In this document: in pieces, positions 1-7,330 of the stretch
Position numbering within the stretch: the stretch's first letter is position 1
How the letters are laid out: each line of letters opens with the position of its first letter
Source: Bacillota bacterium
GTDB lineage: Bacteria; Bacillota; Clostridia; Acetivibrionales; DSM-1351
Direction: 5' to 3'
DNA: 64,000 nt
NCBI GenBank assembly: GCA_023444055.1
Contig: JAEZRV010000032.1
Coordinates: 26,995-90,994 of the forward strand
The notes under the pieces: model-generated
Seen by the model: the letters and a program-made list of their open reading frames with translations, nothing else
The model's database searches: none
What the model was told of the DNA's origin: nothing
Program-made: the position numbers and the translations under genes

Positions 1-10
1 ATTCGATAAA

Positions 11-394
11 ATGAATATAGATGATAAAGGCTGTTGGAGAAAGATTTTTCTTGATGACGTCTATACAGCTAAAAATGAAAAGAATATAAGGTATCCTAAA
101 TACATTGTTATAGAAAAAGATGGAAATACGGAGGAGGGGTTCGCTTTATGCTATTCTTTACCAAACGAAGAATTAGAAATAGCTATTGAAAAACCGGAAA
201 ATCTAAAATATTATCCCAATTATAAAGATTACTTAACTGAAGAGAAAATATATTATAATTTGGAAAAGGGTATCATAATAAAGGCATATGATACCCAAAA
301 ACTAAATGAATACTTTGAAGAAATTAAATCGACTAAGGCTTTGGAGGAACTTGCTGCCTTGGTGGGTCAGCAGAATTCGTCTGACTCGGTTTAG
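11..394 (+). CDS. Hypothetical protein, possibly 5'-truncated by the window edge
   Basis: Reads as 127 residues from the first ATG, but the frame is open to the window edge, so the true start may lie outside. No ribosome-binding site is visible. The protein is acidic and rich in Tyr, Lys and Glu, with no signal peptide or membrane segment and no motif I recognise. Its last ~20 residues overlap a small antisense ORF that has its own SD, so the C-terminus could be read-through. The neighbours (broken nuclease, orphan small proteins) suggest an immunity-type gene; that is inference only. Confidence 0.4.
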   Translation: MNIDDKGCWRKIFLDDVYTAKNEKNIRYPKYIVIEKDGNTEEGFALCYSLPNEELEIAIEKPENLKYYPNYKDYLTEEKIYYNLEKGIIIKAYDTQKLNEYFEEIKSTKALEELAALVGQQNSSDSV

Positions 395-431
395 GTTGTG
401 GTCTAGGTGACCCTGTTGGCTTTTTAGACAT
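333..431 (-). CDS. Small proline-rich protein (32 aa), candidate
   Basis: ATG at 431-429 on the minus strand, with an AGGGAG-type SD about 12 bases upstream; stop at 335-333. The product starts MSKKPTGSPRPQPKPSQ and is almost all Pro, Lys, Gln, Ser and Thr, with no hydrophobic core, so it would be disordered. It overlaps the 3' end of the gene on the plus strand, and both cannot be typical genes over that stretch. The composition and SD favour this ORF. It may be a short tail peptide or the end of a vanished larger gene. Function unknown. Confidence 0.3.
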   Translation of the reverse strand: MSKKPTGSPRPQPKPSQTNSADPPRQQVPPKP

Positions 432-564
432 TTTTATTATCATCTCCCTTCTGATATTACTATTTTATCATTTGATGTATAATAATGGTATATAAGAAAT
501 TTAAAGCATTAGTGAAAATTGAAAAAATTTCTGGAAGGTTATTACCATTGAGAGGAGAACCTTA

Positions 565-729
565 AGTACTGATCCTTTCATTCTTGCTGGAAAGGGAAGG
601 ACTGTATATAAGATATAGTATGAAGAAGAAGGACAATTAAAGGAAGGCTGGGTCAAATTTGGCGGATTGTTTGGGGATGACTGGTTAACTGTATTTTATA
701 AAGATGGATAGGTTAAAACAACGAATTAA
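565..729 (+). pseudogene. Decayed coding remnant with in-frame stops
   Basis: One frame reads like protein (…AGKGRTVYKI-stop-YEEEGQLKEGW… then …FGDDWLTVFYKDG-stop-VKTTN-stop) but has TAG stops at two places and no start. The Gly/Trp/Tyr-rich pattern is that of a small beta-rich protein. It lies between two other damaged genes, so I read it as a remnant of a small orphan (possibly immunity) gene. Family not identified. Confidence 0.4.
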
Positions 730-783
730 CGATTATTTATACAATCTTGCCGATAAACAGGAATTTGTTTAGTAAAAGTAGAG

Positions 784-1274
784 ATGACAATGGAGGATAA
801 AAAGACAAATAGTAATTGTAGTGTAAAATGGTTGCAGGATAAACCGAATATTTTTATTGATGAGAGAATTTTAGATTATGACAATCCTATCAGAGGTATT
901 TATGGTATTTTATAGAATGTAAAGGTGAAAATAAGAAGTGCGTATATGTAGGGCGTTCAACAAGTATTTATAGTAGAATGTTTGACTCTGAAAATGGGCA
1001 TATAGCAAAGATGAAGAAAAATGAGCATTTTATTTCAGAGCTAAATAAAGCGAGCGAAGATGGTGAGATAAAAGTATTTATAGAAATATTGGAACAAGTT
1101 CAGTATGAGTTTGATAATTACTATAAGGATATGCAACGATTAGCGTCAGCAGAAAATTATTACATCGATAGATATCAAAGTAGAAATCAATGTTTAACCA
1201 AGTTCCTGGAGGAACACATATGTCTAAAGATCAATGGGAGGATACGAAACGTAAAAATTCCAGTTCGTAATTGA
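784..1274 (+). pseudogene. Frameshifted GIY-YIG-type nuclease domain
   Basis: Frame 1 starts ATG at 784 and ends in RGIYGIL-stop at 913. Frame 2 takes over in the T-rich run near 909 and continues FIECKGENKKCVYVGRS and IYSRM. Together they give the GIY-YIG pattern (GIY, then about 20 residues later YVG, then the conserved Arg of YSRM). A second shift near 1195 is likely, because the alternative frame reads NQVPGGTHMSKDQWEDTKRK and ends in a stop. GIY-YIG nucleases are common toxin tips of RHS/polymorphic toxins, and the size fits such a tip. Dead as written unless the frameshift is recoded or a sequencing error. Confidence 0.6.
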
Positions 1275-1431
1275 GTTATTTCACATTCTTTATTGTTATG
1301 CGATGAAGGGGTGATTTATTAATATAGTTGAGCAGGTTAGATTCTTTTCTGACCCAGAAGAAGCAAACAATGGTTGGTAAAATACATTAACAAAAAAATT
1401 GAACGAGATTATTTGATGTGGGGTTTATTTT

Positions 1432-1992
1432 ATGAGTATGTTCTATTATATTGCTGCAAATAAAGAATTACCGACAGGTAGCTTTGGAGGTAGAAATCCG
1501 AAAGTGGGAGAGCCGCCAAAGGTAATCAAATTTAAGTCAGTTATGTTACCGAAAGGTTCTGTTCCGCTTGAGCAGATCATAGATTTATCAAAATTCAAAG
1601 AAGATGAAACAGAGGAATATGATACATATGAAGATGCAGCGGGAATTTACATACGGGATTTGGAGGAGTGGAATAAAGGAATAAAAACACAGTTCAAAAA
1701 TCCCTATATATATCAGCTTTCGGCAAGCTGGGGGAGCTTCATTATAAATGAAAAGATAAAAAACTGGGACATTGAACATTACAAAGCAAATTTGAAATGT
1801 ATCAATGAGCTTTTCAACTATATACGCCGAAACATATCTGATAATGAAGAAATTGAGATATATATCTGTTGGACTAATGAAGAAGGAGAAGAGAGAAATC
1901 ATAATTTGGATTCTATAATTAATTTGAAAACCTTTAGTATCGGAGACAATTTTGAGCTCAAGGAACGACAATATATATTAGTACGGAGTTAA
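1432..1992 (+). CDS. Hypothetical protein (186 aa), orphan immunity-like context
   Basis: Intact 186-codon ORF; starts at ATG 1432 or 1438, with only a weak G-rich SD (TGGGG) upstream. Soluble and acidic, no signal peptide or membrane span. Contains Trp/Tyr-rich stretches (YIYQLSASWGSF near residue 92, IYICWTNEEGEE near 143) but no known motif. Upstream, 1310-1400 holds a short decayed coding remnant (VEQVRFFSDPEEANNGW before a stop). The lone, small, acidic gene among nuclease debris resembles immunity genes left after toxin-tip replacement. Function not assigned. Confidence 0.55.
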   Translation: MSMFYYIAANKELPTGSFGGRNPKVGEPPKVIKFKSVMLPKGSVPLEQIIDLSKFKEDETEEYDTYEDAAGIYIRDLEEWNKGIKTQFKNPYIYQLSASWGSFIINEKIKNWDIEHYKANLKCINELFNYIRRNISDNEEIEIYICWTNEEGEERNHNLDSIINLKTFSIGDNFELKERQYILVRS

Positions 1993-2090
1993 AAGTCAAG
2001 CCAATTGCCCACTCACGAAAATTTTTAGTAGTGCGAAATGAATCAGAAAACTGATACAATTACCAGAAAAGAGAAAGGACATGGAATGAA

Positions 2091-2441
2091 CTGAACTGTA
2101 ACAAGGCTTTAGAATATGCAACAAATAAGCATAGAGGGCAGAAACGTATTGGTGGAGACGAATATATTAGCCATCCTGTGGCTGTATCGAATATACTCAA
2201 GGACTTGGAATATTCATCTGATGTCCAGATTGCAGGTTTATTTCACGATTTGCTTGAAGATACGGATGCCACAAAAGAAGAGATTTTAGAGTTAAGCAAT
2301 GCAGAGGTTCTTGAGGTTGTGACGCTTCTTACCAAAGAAGAAGGATATGACATGAATCAATATATAATAAGGATTAGAGCAAACGAAAAGGCTCTTGTGG
2401 TTAAGCTGGCGGATCGGCTGCATACCCTTATAAATAACTAG
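2091..2441 (+). pseudogene. Truncated HD-domain (p)ppGpp hydrolase-like protein
   Basis: The frame reads NKALEYATNKHRGQKR, then YISHPVAVSNIL, AGLFHDLLEDTDAT and VVKLADRLHTL. These are the ordered motifs of the SpoT/MESH1 HD hydrolase (H, HD with ED, and the D of KLADRLH). No ATG precedes the first motif in frame: the nearby ATGs at 2081 and 2086 are out of frame and quickly stopped, and the only long frame starts at GTG 2178, after the first His. The protein also stops just after KLADRLH, where family members continue. Both ends look damaged, so probably a remnant; a non-standard start is possible. Confidence 0.6.
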
Positions 2442-2713
2442 TTCATCGTAAATTTGGAGGTAGTCTAATCAGATTATCTCCTGTTTGCTTTCAGTTGCAA
2501 TGGTGAATGATTGGTGGATTGGTTGTAATTTGGTGATTGGATTTACCATAGTATATAAGCAGGTAACATATTAACACATAAACGAACAATAATTATCAAA
2601 TTTCATCTATATATTACAATTTATATAACTGTATGTTATAATAATTATGCTATTTGAGAATTAATTTGAGAATATCATATAACTTTTACTTTATTGCCAT
2701 TTGTAAAATTATA

Positions 2714-2742
2714 TTGAAAATTATGGTAAAATGTGATAATAT
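2714..2742 (+). promoter_or_regulatory. Sigma-A type promoter for the PIN module
   Basis: TTGAAA at 2714-2719, 17-bp spacer, TAATAT at 2737-2742. About 25 bases further on, GGGTAATAGTTTATACTATTCT is an imperfect inverted repeat (2761-2782) just before the SD of the first gene, a plausible autoregulatory operator. Confidence 0.5.
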
Positions 2743-2797
2743 TTAGTTACAAATAATTCTCGGGTAATAGTTTATACTATTCTTGAGGTGATTTACA

Positions 2798-2998
2798 TTG
2801 AAGAAGCATGAGAAAAAAGTTAATTCTAGTGCTAAAGATTACAAAGGAGATGAGGATATGTTAGCTACTCAAAAAAAATCTTCTTCTGGTTTAACTAGAG
2901 AAAAGAAAGAGATACTTAGAAAAGCTATGGGAGCAGCATCATCCAAAACGGTTATCTTAAGTAAGATAAGGGATGAATGGAAGAATGAAAATAATTAA
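2798..2998 (+). CDS. Small basic protein, probable antitoxin of the PIN pair
   Basis: 66 aa from TTG at 2798, chosen because GAGGTG (2785-2790) lies 7 bases upstream; the internal ATG at 2858 has no comparable site. Lys/Ser-rich N-terminus, then a helical, charged C-terminal half (LTREKKEILRKAM, ILSKIRDEWKNENN). It overlaps the downstream PIN gene by 26 bp and shares its promoter, the usual layout for a type II antitoxin. The fold is not recognised, so the role rests on position. As an antitoxin it would bind and neutralise the PIN protein and repress the operon. Confidence 0.55.
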   Translation: MKKHEKKVNSSAKDYKGDEDMLATQKKSSSGLTREKKEILRKAMGAASSKTVILSKIRDEWKNENN

Positions 2999-3542
2999 TT
3001 TTAATGACAACTTCTCTGGATTTGAGAATGGTGAGGATATTTTATTAGATACAGGTGTTCTTTTAGCTTATCTCAATAAATATGATGCTTGGTATAGTAC
3101 TGTAACAGAATTATTTACAGAGTATATTTTAAATATAGAGAATGAATTATATTTGTACATAAATGTAGCTATATTAAATGAAATTACAAATCTTATTGGT
3201 ACTAATAAACCTATTGAAAAGTATAAAGAAAAGCATCCTAATGAAATGATTTTAGATGATGAAATTGAAAGAATTGAGAAAGAATCAATTGAACAACTTA
3301 GAATATTGATAGAAAATGAAGTTATTCAAACTTTAGATATGAGTAAAGATGGCTACTTAAATCAACTGGAATTATATAAATCATTAGGTGCAGCAGATTC
3401 TATAAATGTTTCAATTGCAAATGAACATGGTATTAGTTTACTAACTGTTGATAATAGATTAGTAAATAACATTCGCAGAACAAAGGGCTTAGACAATATA
3501 CATAATGTTTATTATACAAATCCACAAAATAGAGATTATTAA
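2973..3542 (+). CDS. PIN-domain ribonuclease, probable VapC-like toxin
   Basis: 189 aa. The PIN acidic residues are in order: D26 in ILLDTGVLLAYLN, E70 in VAILNEI, D142 in GAADSINVSIA and D160 in LLTVDNRL. PIN proteins are Mg2+-dependent RNases; those encoded behind a small overlapping gene are usually toxins that cut tRNA, rRNA or mRNA. An insertion of about 50 mostly acidic residues (75-130) makes it longer than typical VapC (about 130-140 aa). Start taken at ATG 2973; ATG 2985 is an alternative. Surrounded by decayed genes yet intact, as expected for an addictive module. Confidence 0.75.
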   Translation: MNGRMKIINFNDNFSGFENGEDILLDTGVLLAYLNKYDAWYSTVTELFTEYILNIENELYLYINVAILNEITNLIGTNKPIEKYKEKHPNEMILDDEIERIEKESIEQLRILIENEVIQTLDMSKDGYLNQLELYKSLGAADSINVSIANEHGISLLTVDNRLVNNIRRTKGLDNIHNVYYTNPQNRDY

Positions 3543-3580
3543 TATTCTAAGATTTCCTAGCTGGAGGTCTTTTTTCATGG

Positions 3581-3751
3581 GTGGGATATCATAGATACAA
3601 AAATAAAAGTGGCGGGTATTACAGAGGAAGAAGTAGAAGTGGTAGGTACTATACAAGGTCGGGATGTTTAGCCCAAATGACAGTTATATTGTTATTGGTT
3701 ATAGGGGGATTCATATTTGTTTTAAGTAGGAAAAGGGCTTTCCAATTCTAA
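3581..3751 (+). CDS. Small Gly/Tyr/Arg-rich membrane protein (56 aa), candidate
   Basis: GTG at 3581 begins 56 codons; GGAGG at 3563-3567 is 13 bases upstream, a little far. The product has an unusual Gly-Tyr-Arg-Ser N-terminus (YYRGRSRSGRYYTRSG) followed by one hydrophobic span (MTVILLLVIGGFIFVL) and a short basic tail. An ATG at 3577 is in another frame and stops after four codons, so one base may have been lost and the start could be decayed. Type, single-span with a low-complexity basic head, is clear; function unknown. Confidence 0.4.
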   Translation: MGYHRYKNKSGGYYRGRSRSGRYYTRSGCLAQMTVILLLVIGGFIFVLSRKRAFQF

Positions 3752-3790
3752 CCTATTCTCAGAATAATATAAGCTAAGAAGGTGATACTA

Positions 3791-3986
3791 ATGAAGCTTA
3801 ATTCTATGCAAGAAGACATATTATCAGCTCTCTATAAACAAAAAGTTTGGACTTGATAGTTTAGATGTGACAGATGATAACACCGAGATACTTAACTCGC
3901 TGGTTGATTTAGGTTATGTATCATATAATTTTGGTAATTATGAGATATCTGATAAAGGAATTAAATATTGCAACAACTATAACTGA
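3791..3986 (+). pseudogene. Frameshifted small winged-helix-like (phage-type) gene
   Basis: ATG 3791, with GGTGAT-type SD, gives MKLNSMQEDILSALYKQK and then a stop. Shifting frame in the A-run near 3841 continues KFGLDSLDVTDDNTEILNSL, VDLGYVSYNFGNYEISDKG to a stop at 3984. The pattern of helices followed by a beta wing (YEISDKGIKYC) is that of a small winged-helix protein common in phages. A one-base indel in a homopolymer explains the break. Confidence 0.45.
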
Positions 3987-3999
3987 GCCTTCGGGCTCA
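3984..3999 (+). terminator. TTCG-loop hairpin after the broken winged-helix gene
   Basis: TGAGCC-TTCG-GGCTCA, a perfect 6-bp stem with a very stable UUCG-type loop that overlaps the stop codon. No T-run follows, so it may be an mRNA-stabilising or weak terminating hairpin. Confidence 0.4.
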
Positions 4000-4024
4000 A
4001 CCCATTGAAAGGAAGTGAGTCTGA

Positions 4025-4111
4025 ATGGCTTTAAGTAAAAAGCAAGAATTGTTTTGTAAGGAATATCTTATAGACCTGAATGCTACTCAGGCTTACAAAT
4101 TGGCAGGATAA
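4025..4111 (+). pseudogene. Phage terminase small subunit, N-terminal fragment
   Basis: SD AAGGAAG then ATG 4025. Reads MALSKKQELFCKEYLIDLNA followed by TQAYKLAG and a stop after 28 residues. The LxxKQExFCxEYLxDxNATQA pattern is the N-terminal DNA-binding segment of phage terminase small subunits. The rest is missing, so this is a prophage remnant. Confidence 0.55.
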
Positions 4112-4125
4112 TTTGTTTTTATGCA

Positions 4126-4215
4126 GAATTTTTAAGGCAAGCAGAAATCAAAAATATGTCTGAATACACGATAAGAAGTTACAGACATCATACAGGGCGT
4201 TTTATAATTTCATAG
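4126..4215 (+). pseudogene. Tyrosine recombinase N-terminal fragment
   Basis: An open stretch reads EFLRQAEIKNMSEYTIRSYR then HHTGRFIIS-stop. This is the pattern of the SAM-like core-binding domain of phage/ICE integrases (FL…K.lS..Ti..Y…l..F). No catalytic domain follows. 4216-4472 is further decayed DNA in which I could not identify a gene. Confidence 0.4.
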
Positions 4216-4472
4216 GGGAAGGATATAACACTTAAAACAGTGAGGATTATATGAAATTAAGGGGTTAAACCTTGTCAATATGGTAAAAGGGTTAGAAAGT
4301 AAAAAATAATTGAGGATACATTGAGCATTAATTTAGATATAGACGATAATGTACAAGATGCTTAGTTTTTACACAACCATTTTTAATTAAAAAATCAGCA
4401 GGGGAAAATGGAAATACTGGATGATTTGCTCACAGTTTTGATTTATCAATTAGATTTTCTTTCTTTGGTAAT

Positions 4473-4664
4473 ATGGTAACTGTATTTATTGATTGCGCAA
4501 AGGACATTTATAAGGTATATAGTATTGATATAATTATAAAAATATTGGAGAACAATGATTATGTATATATCAAATCAAGCAAGCTAAACGAGTCATATGA
4601 CGGAATTAATAAATCTTTTAGAAAAGGAGATACATGGTGGGATAGGTATTTTGAATATAGATAA
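4473..4664 (+). CDS. Hypothetical protein (63 aa), probably the 3' part of a larger gene
   Basis: The same frame is open 50 bases upstream of ATG 4473 and reads protein-like (FAHSFDLSIRFSFFGN), so this looks like the end of a longer, 5'-damaged gene. The visible part has an amphipathic beta/alpha pattern (MVTVFIDCAKDIYKVYSI) and an aromatic, charged end (DTWWDRYFEYR). No SD. A stem-like inverted repeat lies after it at 4677-4723. Family not recognised. Confidence 0.35.
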   Translation: MVTVFIDCAKDIYKVYSIDIIIKILENNDYVYIKSSKLNESYDGINKSFRKGDTWWDRYFEYR

Positions 4665-4747
4665 GTGGATTTCATTTATACATTAAAACATGAGATTCGT
4701 TTTTCATGATTAATTTAAATGTATGAACAAAATGGAAAGGATTTTTT

Positions 4748-5455
4748 ATGAGGTTAAAAAATGATGATATAAAAAATATATTAGTAGGTACACAAAGTTG
4801 CTATGTAAAGGTATTGTATGGTAGTGGTTTGAGAATTGGGTTGGGTGAAAAAGTACCCTTTGATAATCCAAGGCTAAAAGGAAAATTCCATGGTGAATGG
4901 GATGTTTTATCAAGATTTTGTGGATGGCGTATACTTCAGAATAATAAAATAATTTGTGGTTTTGATAATGAAATAAAAGATAGCAATGATATCTTAAAAT
5001 CTGTTTTGCTAGGAAATTTAAGTGATATAATAAAATTAAATGAACATGATTTAAGACTATCATTTGAAAATAACTACACAATAGATTTTATATGTCAATC
5101 TACAAGTGAGCCGATCATAACGATAGCAAATGAAAAACGAAAGGTAGAATTAGATTTTACGCTTGATGGGTGGATTCAATATGACACCGATGAAACATCT
5201 CAAAAAAGGAATGAAATTGAGGTGGTATTTAGTACATATTCAGATGAGTGTCAAAATCGATGGAGTAAACTCGTTACAATAAGTGATGGTGATAATAAGT
5301 GTTGTGATTGTTTTTACTTTAGAGGTATTTATGGAGGTTTTTACTTTTGGGATTACGGACTTTGCAGTAATGGCGATTCAGAAAATGATGGAAAGTTAGT
5401 TAATGTGAAGTCTGGGTGCGAGTGTTTAAAACATCTTTGTGATATTAAGAAATAA
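4748..5455 (+). CDS. Hypothetical protein (235 aa), immunity-like
   Basis: Intact, with AAAGGA SD before ATG 4748. Soluble; two parts can be seen. Residues 1-125 have alternating beta strands with conserved-looking GEWDVLSRFCGWRIL and LRLSFENNYTIDF. The C-terminal third is rich in Cys, Trp, Tyr and Gly (CCDCFYFRGIYGGFYFWDYG, then CECLKHLC). The Cys pairs could bind metal. Similar small proteins with a central GWRI strand pattern occur in immunity loci, but I cannot name the family. Confidence 0.55.
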   Translation: MRLKNDDIKNILVGTQSCYVKVLYGSGLRIGLGEKVPFDNPRLKGKFHGEWDVLSRFCGWRILQNNKIICGFDNEIKDSNDILKSVLLGNLSDIIKLNEHDLRLSFENNYTIDFICQSTSEPIITIANEKRKVELDFTLDGWIQYDTDETSQKRNEIEVVFSTYSDECQNRWSKLVTISDGDNKCCDCFYFRGIYGGFYFWDYGLCSNGDSENDGKLVNVKSGCECLKHLCDIKK

Positions 5456-5510
5456 CTAATAAATAGTAAAAATAATAAAAATTTATAAAGCTAACTATTG
5501 AGGTGACATT

Positions 5511-5903
5511 ATGAATGTTGAAGAATTGAAGGATACATTCAAATATGATTTAATTGGGCTTTGGATTTCTTGTGAAGGTACGTTTGGAAGTATCATGAAT
5601 GAAGTATGGGAGTTCCTACCGAATAATACTGGAAGAACAATTAACAATAGTTTAATGTCTGGTCAAGAAATAGAAGAATTTAAGTGGAAAAGAAAAGATT
5701 TATATTGTATTGAAATAGCTATAACTGATTCGGAATTTGACGAACCAGATATATGGCGTGAAGTTAGTTATGATTTTTGTTTAGTACCAACTGATTGTGG
5801 CTACCTACCAGCTTTAGTAGAGATAGATAAGATTACTGGAGTTAAGAGAAAAGGATTTGGACTCATGGAAGTTCCATTATCATATGTTGGTGATGGTGAC
5901 TAG
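5511..5903 (+). CDS. Hypothetical protein (130 aa), lipocalin-like beta barrel, immunity-like
   Basis: SD GAGGTG is 7 bases before ATG 5511. The sequence LIGLWIS near residue 15, then WEFLPNNTGRTINN and EFKWKRKDLYCIEI, follows the pattern of small calycin/lipocalin-like proteins, in which a G-x-W strand opens the barrel. No signal peptide, so cytosolic. It sits 55 bp after the 235-aa gene, probably co-transcribed. Fold is inference; function not shown. Confidence 0.5.
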   Translation: MNVEELKDTFKYDLIGLWISCEGTFGSIMNEVWEFLPNNTGRTINNSLMSGQEIEEFKWKRKDLYCIEIAITDSEFDEPDIWREVSYDFCLVPTDCGYLPALVEIDKITGVKRKGFGLMEVPLSYVGDGD

Positions 5904-5966
5904 TTGTTTGTGATTTTAAGATGCATGATTTTTATGCGAAATAAATTTTAAAGAATAAGGTGGAAA

Positions 5967-6284
5967 ATGCACCCTTATCTAAAGTTCTCTATTGATTCAG
6001 AAAAAGAAAGTTTACATAAAATTATTGGAGTTAAAACAAATCTTGAATTAGATTATCCTCAAATGTTCTCTTCAGGTTTTGACTATGTTAACAGTGAGAT
6101 TACTAAAGATTTTAAGTTGTATTTTGTTTCACCAAATGAATACCATACTATCAGAAAGGTATTACCAAAAGATAAGCCGGAAATGAAAGTGACACCTTAC
6201 ATTAGAGGGTTTATAAGTATTTTATTTCTCTTATTGATAGTTCTAAATGCAAAGTCATTATTCAAGAAGTCAAATTATGAGTAA
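5967..6284 (+). CDS. Hypothetical protein with C-terminal membrane anchor (105 aa)
   Basis: ATG 5967 with GGTGG SD. About 85 polar residues are followed by one hydrophobic helix (GFISILFLLLIVL) and a short basic tail (SLFKKSNYE): a tail-anchored or C-in topology. No recognised domain. Third of a run of small genes at 4.7-6.7 kb in the same orientation. Confidence 0.45.
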   Translation: MHPYLKFSIDSEKESLHKIIGVKTNLELDYPQMFSSGFDYVNSEITKDFKLYFVSPNEYHTIRKVLPKDKPEMKVTPYIRGFISILFLLLIVLNAKSLFKKSNYE

Positions 6285-6426
6285 AATAAAATTGTGAAAG
6301 AACTAATAGATTAATCATATTTATATGGAATAAACATAAATCTGACTTATAGTATCTTTAAGTTTTCTAAATTAGGTAATATCAAGTTGAATAACCAAAT
6401 AAAAATAATAAAATGGAGGAGCAAAA

Positions 6427-6681
6427 TTGAATAATAATACTGAAGTAGGGTGTATGTCTGTAGGATGGCTTTTAATTATATTTGGCCCTATAATAAGCAT
6501 TGTTAGCGGTGTAAATGGTCTGGGTGAAGCATTCGCAATTGCCGGTACGATATTTTCAATTGTTTTTGGAACTTTGCTAATTGGCATCGGGGAAATAATT
6601 CGCCTGTTATCAAAAATGGTAAATAAAAATGACCTATTAGAGAATAAAATTGCCCAAGAAATAGAACAAGATAATAGTTAA
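6427..6681 (+). CDS. Small two-span membrane protein (84 aa)
   Basis: Starts at TTG 6427, because GGAGGA (6416-6421) is correctly spaced and no ATG is available before the first hydrophobic segment. Two Gly/Ile-rich spans (MSVGWLLIIFGPIISIV and FAIAGTIFSIVFGTLLIGIG) form a hairpin, followed by a charged tail. Resembles small membrane proteins with glycine-packed helix pairs. Function unknown. Confidence 0.55.
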   Translation: MNNNTEVGCMSVGWLLIIFGPIISIVSGVNGLGEAFAIAGTIFSIVFGTLLIGIGEIIRLLSKMVNKNDLLENKIAQEIEQDNS

Positions 6682-6781
6682 TAATGATTTAAATAAAAAA
6701 TTGTTACTCAAAATGATACATGCTTAGTAAATTTAAAATGATAATTATTAGTAAAGTCTTTAAAAACCGGAGGCAATAACA

Positions 6782-7168
6782 ATGAAAGCGTACATAACAC
6801 ATGTAGCACTTTACGTTACTGATCTTGAAAAAGCTAAAGAGTATTATACAAAATATTTTGATGGGACTTGTAATGATAAGTATGTAAATTCAAAAGGCTT
6901 TCAGAGCTATTTCATTACATTTTCATCAGGTGCCAGATTAGAGATAATGTCGCATAAAGATCTAGTGCTGCGAGAAAATATGGAAAAGGTTAATGGCTGG
7001 AGTCATATAGCATTTTCAGTGGGAAGTGAGGAAAATGTGCGTATGCTGACGGAGACAATTGTAACTGATGGATATGAATTGTTGAGTCCGGTTAGACATA
7101 CAGGGGATGGCTACTATGAGAGCTGTGTTTCTGACCCTGATGGTAATCGTGTTGAGATAACAGCTTAA
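6782..7168 (+). CDS. VOC / glyoxalase-family metalloprotein
   Basis: 128 aa with the two beta-alpha-beta-beta-beta repeats of the vicinal oxygen chelate fold. Metal ligands are visible at H7 (YITHVALYV), E54 (ARLEIMS), H75 (GWSHIAFSV) and E125 (NRVEITA), the spacing of glyoxalase I. GFQSYFITFSSGARLEIM and YYESCVSDPDGNRVEI are typical blocks. GGAGG SD before ATG 6782. Glyoxalase I isomerises the methylglyoxal-glutathione hemithioacetal, but clostridial members may use another thiol or act in fosfomycin-type resistance; the substrate cannot be fixed from sequence. Confidence 0.8.
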   Translation: MKAYITHVALYVTDLEKAKEYYTKYFDGTCNDKYVNSKGFQSYFITFSSGARLEIMSHKDLVLRENMEKVNGWSHIAFSVGSEENVRMLTETIVTDGYELLSPVRHTGDGYYESCVSDPDGNRVEITA

Positions 7169-7225
7169 ACAATAGAAATGCTATATCAGAAGAGGAAGGT
7201 TGAAAGAAATATAAAAACAAATAAA

Positions 7226-7296
7226 GGAGGTACCGAGCCCATGCCATTTCTGTCATGATGTTTTTGTGCAAAATGCGGGGCATGGGCATAATAATG
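7226..7296 (+). repeat. Split-RBS hairpin element, copy A
   Basis: GGAGG at 7226-7230, 6 bases, 5' stem arm GCCCATGCC (7237-7245), loop, 3' arm GGCATGGGC (7279-7287), 6 bases (ATAATA), ATG at 7294. The stem is a perfect 9 bp and differs from copies D and E at two pairs, both compensated. Inside is a short ORF MPFLS-stop beginning in the 5' arm. The ATG after the stem opens only a 12-codon ORF (MINIIELFIRQN), so this copy has no real gene. Confidence 0.6.
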
Positions 7297-7330
7297 ATTA
7301 ACATAATTGAGCTTTTTATAAGACAGAACT

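Noticed and set aside
4742..5085. Long minus-strand ORF opposite the 235-aa gene, and many similar antisense ORFs across the window
   Set aside because: They lie opposite better-supported genes, lack SDs and have His/Leu/Tyr-rich low-complexity translations typical of antisense shadows in AT-rich DNA.
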